Assembly: GCF_902833085.1 (NCBI RefSeq)
Contig: NZ_CADFEB010000007.1
Coordinates: forward strand, 1 to 64,000
From: Burkholderia ubonensis
GTDB lineage: Bacteria; Pseudomonadota; Gammaproteobacteria; Burkholderiales; Burkholderiaceae
DNA length: 64,000 nt
Reading direction: 5' to 3'
This document shows, piece after piece, positions 58,834 to 64,000 of the stretch. The translations under genes were made by a program, and so were the position numbers. The notes beneath the pieces are model-generated. The model had not been told where the DNA came from and ran no database searches. It saw nothing but the letters and a program-made list of their open reading frames with translations. Each line of letters begins with the position of its first letter. Within the stretch, counting starts at the first letter, position 1.

Positions 58834-59579
58834 GCGACGCCAACACCACCGCGCTGACCCCGGAACTCGCCGCAAAGGTCGAACGGCTCGACGCGCTGCT
58901 CGCGCAGATCGCCGCGCGCCACCCGAACGTGAAATTCGCGAGCAGCCTTGCGGCGGAAGACATGCTCGTCACGCACGCGATCCTGTCGAAAGGCGTGGCG
59001 ATCGGCATCTTCTCGCTGAACACGGGCCGCCTGCACGCGGAGACGCTCGGCATGATCGACCGCGTGCGCGAACGCTACGGCTACGAGATCGATCAGTTCC
59101 ACCCGCAGCAGGACGCGGTCGACCAGTACGTCGCCGACCACGGCCTGAATGCGTTCTACGAGAGCGTCGAGCTGCGCAAGTCGTGCTGCCACATCCGCAA
59201 GGTCGAGCCGCTGAACCGTGCGCTCTCCGACGTCGATGCGTGGGTCACCGGCCAGCGCCGCGAGCAGTCGGTCACGCGCGCGGAGCTGCACGAGCAAGAG
59301 CAGGACGAAGCACGCGGGATCGCGAAGTACAACCCGCTCGCCGACTGGACGGAAAGCGAAGTGTGGGCGTACCTGAAGGCGTTCGACGTGCCGGTCAATC
59401 CGCTGCATGCGCGCGGCTACCCGAGCATCGGCTGCGAGCCCTGCACGCGGGCGATCCGCCCCGGCGAGGACAGCCGGGCCGGCCGCTGGTGGTGGGAGTC
59501 GCGCGACACGAAGGAATGCGGGCTGCACATCACGATCACGCCGATTCCCGCGACGTCCGATGCAAGCGCCGCGCACTGA
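58830..59579 (+). CDS. cysH: adenylylsulfate (APS)-type reductase CysH
   Basis: 249 residues. Reduces activated sulfate to sulfite. The 4Fe-4S Cys set is complete: Cys119 and Cys120 (RKSCCHIRK), Cys202 and Cys205 (IGCEPCTR), which marks the APS-using type; the catalytic Cys230 is in the C-terminal KECGLH. SLAAEDMLVTHAI and SLNTGRLHAETL bind substrate. Since no cysC kinase is in the operon, sulfate is probably reduced from APS directly. Confidence 0.95.
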   Translation: MSDANTTALTPELAAKVERLDALLAQIAARHPNVKFASSLAAEDMLVTHAILSKGVAIGIFSLNTGRLHAETLGMIDRVRERYGYEIDQFHPQQDAVDQYVADHGLNAFYESVELRKSCCHIRKVEPLNRALSDVDAWVTGQRREQSVTRAELHEQEQDEARGIAKYNPLADWTESEVWAYLKAFDVPVNPLHARGYPSIGCEPCTRAIRPGEDSRAGRWWWESRDTKECGLHITITPIPATSDASAAH

Positions 59580-59655
59580 GCGCCCTACAAGAAACTGAAT
59601 ATTGCGCCGCTCGCGAAAGCGGGCGGCACGAACCCGGAAGAGAAGGACTGAAATC

Positions 59656-60618
59656 ATGAGCACGACGCTCGAGCAATCCGCCTTTGTCCCGCCCACCGGC
59701 GACAGCAGCCGCATGGGCCACCTCGACTGGCTCGAGGCCGAGTCGATCCACATCCTGCGCGAGCTGGTCGCCGAGTGCAGCAAGCCGGCGCTGCTGTTCT
59801 CGGGCGGCAAGGATTCGGTCGTCGTGCTGCATCTCGCGCTGAAGGCGTTCGGCCTCGGCGCGAATCGCAAGACGTCGCTGCCGTTCCCGCTCGTGCACAT
59901 CGACACGGGCCACAACTACGACGAAGTGATCGACTTCCGCGACCGCCGCGCGCAGGAAATCGGCGCGGAGCTGATCGTCGGCCACGTCGAGGATTCGATC
60001 AAGCGCGGCACGGTCGTGCTGCGCCGCGAAACCGATTCGCGCAACGCCGCGCAGGCCGTCACGCTGCTCGAGACGATCGAGCAGCACGGCTACACCGCGA
60101 TGATCGGCGGCGCGCGCCGCGACGAAGAGAAGGCGCGTGCGAAGGAACGCATCTTCTCGTTCCGCGACGAATTCGGCCAGTGGGACCCGAAGGCGCAGCG
60201 CCCGGAGCTGTGGAGCCTGTACAACGCACGCCTGCACAACGGCGAGCACCTGCGCGTGTTCCCGATCTCGAACTGGACCGAGCTCGACGTGTGGCAGTAC
60301 ATCGCCCGCGAGAACCTCGAGCTGCCGTCGATCTACTACGCGCACCAGCGCGAGATCGTGCGCCGCAACGGGCTGCTCGTGCCGGTCACGCCGCTTACGC
60401 CGATGCGTGAAGGCGAGACGAGCGAAGTCGCACAGGTGCGCTTCCGCACGGTCGGCGACATCAGCTGCACGTGCCCGGTCGAGAGCGACGCGGACGACGT
60501 CGAGAAGATCATCGCCGAGACGGCGGTGACCGAGATCACCGAGCGCGGCGCGACCCGGATGGACGACCAGACCTCCGAAGCCGCGATGGAACAGCGCAAG
60601 AAGCAAGGTTATTTCTGA
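59656..60618 (+). CDS. cysD: sulfate adenylyltransferase small subunit
   Basis: 320 residues. Makes APS with CysN. PP-loop SGGKDSVVVLHLA (49-54 for SGGKDS), HIDTGHNYDEVIDFRD, GGARRDEEKARAKERIFSFRD and FPISNWTELDVWQYI are typical CysD. ATG 59656 has GAAGGAC upstream; a start at 59602 is not preferred. Confidence 0.97.
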   Translation: MSTTLEQSAFVPPTGDSSRMGHLDWLEAESIHILRELVAECSKPALLFSGGKDSVVVLHLALKAFGLGANRKTSLPFPLVHIDTGHNYDEVIDFRDRRAQEIGAELIVGHVEDSIKRGTVVLRRETDSRNAAQAVTLLETIEQHGYTAMIGGARRDEEKARAKERIFSFRDEFGQWDPKAQRPELWSLYNARLHNGEHLRVFPISNWTELDVWQYIARENLELPSIYYAHQREIVRRNGLLVPVTPLTPMREGETSEVAQVRFRTVGDISCTCPVESDADDVEKIIAETAVTEITERGATRMDDQTSEAAMEQRKKQGYF

Positions 60619-60640
60619 AGCACACGAGGACATTCACATC

Positions 60641-61957
60641 ATGAGCATCATCGAGAACAACGAAGACCTCGGCGTGCTGCGCTTCATCACCGCGGGCAGC
60701 GTCGACGACGGCAAGAGCACGCTGATCGGCCGCCTGCTGTACGACAGCAAGGCCGTGTTGTCCGACCAGCTGTCCGCGCTGTCGCGCGCGAAGAACAAGC
60801 GCACGGTCGGCGACGAGCTCGACCTCGCGCTCCTGACCGACGGGCTGGAAGCCGAGCGTGAGCAGGGCATCACGATCGACGTCGCGTACCGCTACTTCGC
60901 GACCGCGAAGCGCAAGTTCATCATCGCCGACACGCCGGGCCACGAGCAGTACACGCGCAACATGGTGACGGGCGCGTCGACCGCGCACGCGGCGATCATC
61001 CTGATCGACGCGACGCGCGTGACGGTCGAGAACGGCGTCGCCGAGCTGCTGCCGCAGACCAAGCGCCACAGCGCGATCGTCAAGCTGCTCGCGCTGCAGC
61101 ACGTGATCGTCGCGATCAACAAGATGGACCTGGTCGACTACAGCGAAGCGCGCTTCAACGAGATCCGCGACGCGTACGTGACGCTCGCGCAGCAGCTCGG
61201 CCTCGCCGACGTGCGCTTCGTGCCGGTGTCGGCGCTCAAGGGCGACAACATCGTCGGCGCGAGCGAGCGCATGCCATGGTATGCGGGCGAGCCGCTGCTC
61301 GACGTGCTCGAGTCGCTGCCCGTCGAGACGCAGGCGCACGACGCGCTGCGCTTCCCGGTGCAGTGGGTCGCGCGCCAGGACGGCAGCTCGGCGGACGATT
61401 TCCGCGGCTACATGGGCCGCCTCGAGTCGGGCGAAGTGAAGGTCGGCGACGAGATCGTCGTGCTGCCGTCGAACCGCAGCGCGACGGTCGCCGAGATCAT
61501 CGCGCCGGTGCCGGGCGGCACCGCGGCCGTCGAACAGGCGTTCGCGGGCCAGACGGTGACGATCCGCCTCGCGCAAGACGTCGACGTGTCGCGCGGCGAC
61601 ATGTTCGTCGCGGTCGCGCAGACGGTCGCGCCGGCGAAGAAGCTCGAGGCGGACCTGTGCTGGTTCGACGAAGCGCCGCTGTCGCCGCAGCGCAAGTACC
61701 TGCTGAAGCAGACCACGAGCACGGTGTTCGCGAAGATCGGCGCGGTCAAGCAGGTGCTCGACGTGCACACGCTGTCGCACGCGACCGACCGTCACGAGCT
61801 GAAGATGAACGACATCGGCCGCGTCGCATTGACGCTGCAGAAGCCGATCGTGTGCGACACGTACGACGCGCATCCGGGCACGGGCGCGTTCGTGCTGATC
61901 GACGAGGCGACGCATCACACGGTCGCCGCGGGCATGATCCGGGCGTTTTCGGCATAA
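60641..61957 (+). CDS. cysN: sulfate adenylyltransferase large subunit (GTPase)
   Basis: 438 residues. EF-Tu-like GTPase that drives APS formation: G1 GSVDDGKST (19-27), DTPGHEQYTRNM, NKMDLVDY, then domains II and III. It ends without the C-terminal APS-kinase domain of NodQ/CysNC, which fits an APS-reducing pathway. 22 bp after cysD. Confidence 0.97.
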   Translation: MSIIENNEDLGVLRFITAGSVDDGKSTLIGRLLYDSKAVLSDQLSALSRAKNKRTVGDELDLALLTDGLEAEREQGITIDVAYRYFATAKRKFIIADTPGHEQYTRNMVTGASTAHAAIILIDATRVTVENGVAELLPQTKRHSAIVKLLALQHVIVAINKMDLVDYSEARFNEIRDAYVTLAQQLGLADVRFVPVSALKGDNIVGASERMPWYAGEPLLDVLESLPVETQAHDALRFPVQWVARQDGSSADDFRGYMGRLESGEVKVGDEIVVLPSNRSATVAEIIAPVPGGTAAVEQAFAGQTVTIRLAQDVDVSRGDMFVAVAQTVAPAKKLEADLCWFDEAPLSPQRKYLLKQTTSTVFAKIGAVKQVLDVHTLSHATDRHELKMNDIGRVALTLQKPIVCDTYDAHPGTGAFVLIDEATHHTVAAGMIRAFSA

Positions 61958-62040
61958 GCGGGAAACTGCGCGGCGAACCGCGCCGCCTTTCGGGCGGCGC
62001 GGGCCGATGCCGGCGCCCGCGGACAAGCGAAGCGAAGAAT

Positions 62041-62790
62041 ATGGGCAAGGTATATCTGATCGGAGCCGGGCCGGGCGCGGCGGACCTCATCACGGTGCGC
62101 GGCGCGCGGCTGCTCGCGCAGGCCGACGTCGTGCTGCACGACGCGCTCGTCGAGCCCGCGATGCTCGACTACGCGCCGAACGCGCGCAGGATCGCGGTCG
62201 GCAAGCGCTGCGGGCAGCGCTCGACCGCGCAGCAGTTCATCAACAAGCAGATCGTCGACGCGGCGCGCGAGCATGCGTGCGTCGTGCGGCTGAAGGGCGG
62301 CGATCCGATGCTGTTCGGCCGCGCGGACGAAGAGATGCGTGCGCTCGAAGCGGCGGGCATCGACTACGAGATCGTGCCGGGGATCACCGCGGCGCTGGCC
62401 GGCGCGGCGACGCTGAAGCGCTCGCTGACGCTGCGCGGCGTCGCGCGCAGCGTCGCGTTCGCGACGCACAGCCGCGCGCCGGGCAGCGACGAGATTCGCG
62501 AAGCTGCGCGCGCCGATTCGATCGTCTACTACATGGGCCGCGACAGCGCGCCGGGCATCGCGCAGGAACTGATCGACGCGGGCCGCGCGAGCGCGACGCC
62601 GGTCGCGATCGTCGAGGCATGCAGCACCGCGCGCGAGCGCACGCTGACGCTGACGCTCGGCGAGATGGCGGCGGGCGCGGCGCAGGCGTGGCTCGATCCG
62701 GCGCAGCCGAGCCTGCTGATGATCGGCGATGCGTTTGCCGAACGCGGAGCGCATGCGAAACGCGCCGGCGGGATGCGCGACGCGGCCTGA
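62041..62790 (+). CDS. cobA: uroporphyrin-III C-methyltransferase (SUMT)
   Basis: 249 residues. SAM-dependent methylation of uroporphyrinogen III to precorrin-2, the first step to siroheme, the cofactor of CysI. VYLIGAGPGAADLITVRGARLL, VRLKGGDPMLFGRADEE and VPGITAALAGAATLKRSLTLRG are SUMT motifs. Only the methyltransferase domain of CysG is present; the oxidase/ferrochelatase is elsewhere or is supplied partly by the SirB-like gene next to it. Also called cysG. Confidence 0.93.
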   Translation: MGKVYLIGAGPGAADLITVRGARLLAQADVVLHDALVEPAMLDYAPNARRIAVGKRCGQRSTAQQFINKQIVDAAREHACVVRLKGGDPMLFGRADEEMRALEAAGIDYEIVPGITAALAGAATLKRSLTLRGVARSVAFATHSRAPGSDEIREAARADSIVYYMGRDSAPGIAQELIDAGRASATPVAIVEACSTARERTLTLTLGEMAAGAAQAWLDPAQPSLLMIGDAFAERGAHAKRAGGMRDAA

Positions 62791-62812
62791 GCGGAGCAGG
62801 GCGTCCGAAACG

Positions 62813-62845
62813 AAAAAGCGCTGGCCTGGTTGGCCAGCGCTTTTT
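62813..62845. terminator. bidirectional terminator between cobA and sirB
   Basis: AAAAAGCGCTGGCC / GGCCAGCGCTTTTT (62813-62826, 62832-62845) with a 5-nt loop; T run on plus after it and A run before it, thus useful on both strands. Confidence 0.95.
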
Positions 62846-62876
62846 TCTTGTGCGGCAGGTGGGGCAGGCGCAGCGC

Positions 62877-63272
62877 CTACGCGCCGTCGTCCAGCTGGTC
62901 GAGGCAATAGCGCGCGATCGCGTCGAGCACGCCGTCGTCCTCGCCGACCGCGGTCGCGCAGCGAATCTCGACGCCCGGATGCGCGGCGCGGCACGCATCG
63001 ACGAGCTGCGGCAGGTCGCGCCGGATGTGGCCGCCCTGGCCGAAGAACACCGGTACCACGGTGATGCGCGTGCAGCCGGCCGCGGCTTGCGCGGCGACCG
63101 CGGTGTCGAGCGACGGCGTCATCAGCTCGAGAAACGCGAGCGATACGGGCGAAGCGGAAGAAGCGGGCGCGCCGCGCGCGGCGCGCAGCCGTGCGGCGAG
63201 CCGCTCGAACGGCTCCGCCCAGCGCGGATCGCGGGCGCCGTGAGCGAACAGGACGATGCCGTGCGAATCCAT
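62877..63272 (-). CDS. sirB: CbiX/SirB-type chelatase, short form
   Basis: 131 residues, one CbiX domain: GIVLFAHGARDPRWAEPFERLAAR with His11 and FFGQGGHIRRDLP with His81, the two metal-binding His of the family. It inserts Co2+ or Fe2+ into sirohydrochlorin; next to cobA and the siroheme-dependent cysI, ferrochelation for siroheme is the more likely job. CGGAG is 6 nt before the ATG at 63272; longer frames add no domain. Confidence 0.88.
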   Translation of the reverse strand: MDSHGIVLFAHGARDPRWAEPFERLAARLRAARGAPASSASPVSLAFLELMTPSLDTAVAAQAAAGCTRITVVPVFFGQGGHIRRDLPQLVDACRAAHPGVEIRCATAVGEDDGVLDAIARYCLDQLDDGA

Positions 63273-63298
63273 GTCGAACTCCGTCGCGAGGCCGGCGC

Positions 63299-64000
63299 TC
63301 AGTGCCGGTCGACCCATTTGAGCGCGAACAGGCCGAGCCCCAGGTAGAGCAGGCCGGGGAGCGCCGCCGTCAGCGGCGCGGGCCATGTATTCAGCGTGCC
63401 CATGTGCGAGAACAGCGTATTGAGCAGCTGGAAGCTCATGCCGAGCATGATGCCGCCGAACACCTTCACGCCGACCACGCCCGCGCGCGTATGCAGGTAC
63501 GCGAACGGCAGCGACAGCACCAGCATCACGAACACCGCGAACGGATACAGCAGCTTGCGCCACAGCGCGATGTCATAGCGCTGCGTGTCCTGCTGGTTCT
63601 CCTTCAGGTGCTGGATGTAGCGGAACAGGTTGATCAGCGACATCCGTTCCGGCGACACGAGCAGCACCGACAGGATCTGCGGCGTCAGGTCCGAGCGCAG
63701 CCGGAACTCGGGCAGCGTGACCTGCTGCGACCGGTACACGGGGTTCAGCGCGTCGGCGGGCTGGCCGCTGATCGGCTTGATCGGCGTGAGCTCGGTCTCG
63801 GTGACGCCCGTCAGCAGCCAGTGGCCGGGCGCCTCGTAGCGGCCCGTCTGCGCGATGCGCACGTTCTGCAGCTGGAATTTCGAATCGAATTCGTAGATCC
63901 GCACGTTGCTGATCGTCGAATCCGGCGACAGGCTGCCGACGTTGACGAAGCGCGTGACCTGCTCGCCGTTGTCGCGCGCGGCGAGCGTGTCCTTCACCCA
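63299..64000 (-). CDS. lptG: LPS export ABC transporter permease LptG, C-terminal part
   Basis: The visible 233 residues are the end of LptG; the start lies beyond 64000. Beta-jellyroll periplasmic domain (NVRIYEFDSKFQL, GHWLLTGVTETEL, VTLPEFRLRSDLTPQIL) and the last three membrane helices (LLYPFAVFVMLVLSLPFAYL, GVKVFGGIMLGMSFQLLNTL, LLYLGLGLFALKWVD). LptFG with LptB moves LPS from the inner membrane to the Lpt bridge. Truncated by the edge, not broken. Confidence 0.93.
   Translation of the reverse strand, partial: WVKDTLAARDNGEQVTRFVNVGSLSPDSTISNVRIYEFDSKFQLQNVRIAQTGRYEAPGHWLLTGVTETELTPIKPISGQPADALNPVYRSQQVTLPEFRLRSDLTPQILSVLLVSPERMSLINLFRYIQHLKENQQDTQRYDIALWRKLLYPFAVFVMLVLSLPFAYLHTRAGVVGVKVFGGIMLGMSFQLLNTLFSHMGTLNTWPAPLTAALPGLLYLGLGLFALKWVDRH

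Noticed and set aside
61980..61999. GCGCCGCC / GGGCGGCGC hairpin between cysN and cobA as a terminator.
   Set aside because: No T run follows and cobA is functionally linked to the operon; possibly only an mRNA stabiliser.

Overview
The window is a GC-rich stretch of bacterial chromosome whose gene content and order (ribF-ileS-lspA-coaBC-dut, nadABC, rpmBG-radC-slpA-ispH, livKHMGF, cysB|cysI-DUF934-cysHDN-cobA-sirB-lptG) fit a betaproteobacterium of the genus Burkholderia, probably the B. cepacia complex and probably the main chromosome. That placement is inferred from recalled synteny and protein sequence, not from a search. Almost everything is core-genome housekeeping; there is no insertion sequence, prophage, CRISPR array, origin or conjugative gene. 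One tRNA is present, tRNA-Leu(CAA).

Layout. Positions 1-603 (minus) hold the N-terminal part of an exported glycine-rich repeat protein cut by the left edge. A NiCoT nickel/cobalt transporter, a stand-alone EF-G paralogue, a DUF192 protein and a small exported Ala/Lys/His-rich protein follow, all on minus. An rRNA pseudouridine synthase diverges from icd; a second, unrelated monomeric isocitrate dehydrogenase lies just downstream. From 10.3 to 15.0 kb come a small orphan protein, a Tat-exported multicopper oxidase and a trimeric autotransporter with eleven 84-bp in-frame repeats. A cold-shock gene diverges from clpS-clpA, then an APC permease and a four-fold-repeat membrane protein. The minus operon ribF-ileS-lspA-coaBC-dut faces the plus operon purN-rsmB-mscS, then a desaturase, nadA-nadC and convergent nadB.

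The second half has rpmB-rpmG, radC, slpA-ispH, the complete branched-chain amino-acid ABC transporter livKHMGF, a DUF2278 gene, a GNAT gene and an argD-type aminotransferase, a ferredoxin-reductase, an epimerase-like protein, an RsuA-type pseudouridine synthase, CopC, DinB, an SDR and a LysR regulator, an orphan TAXI solute-binding protein, tRNA-Leu, and then CysB divergent from an assimilatory sulfate reduction operon. The window ends inside lptG.

Regulatory points of most interest: an Arg-rich 27-codon leader ORF plus intrinsic terminator ahead of argD; a structured, possibly attenuated leader before clpSA; a perfect 14-bp palindrome upstream of icd; a near-perfect 34-bp palindrome directly before nadA; and short tandem or inverted repeats before DUF2278 and in an AT-rich gap at 10.75 kb. 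I found no obviously new multi-gene system. Two genes (rpmG and a 55-residue lipoprotein), the argD leader peptide and the edge-truncated gene are easily missed by length cut-offs and are recorded here.
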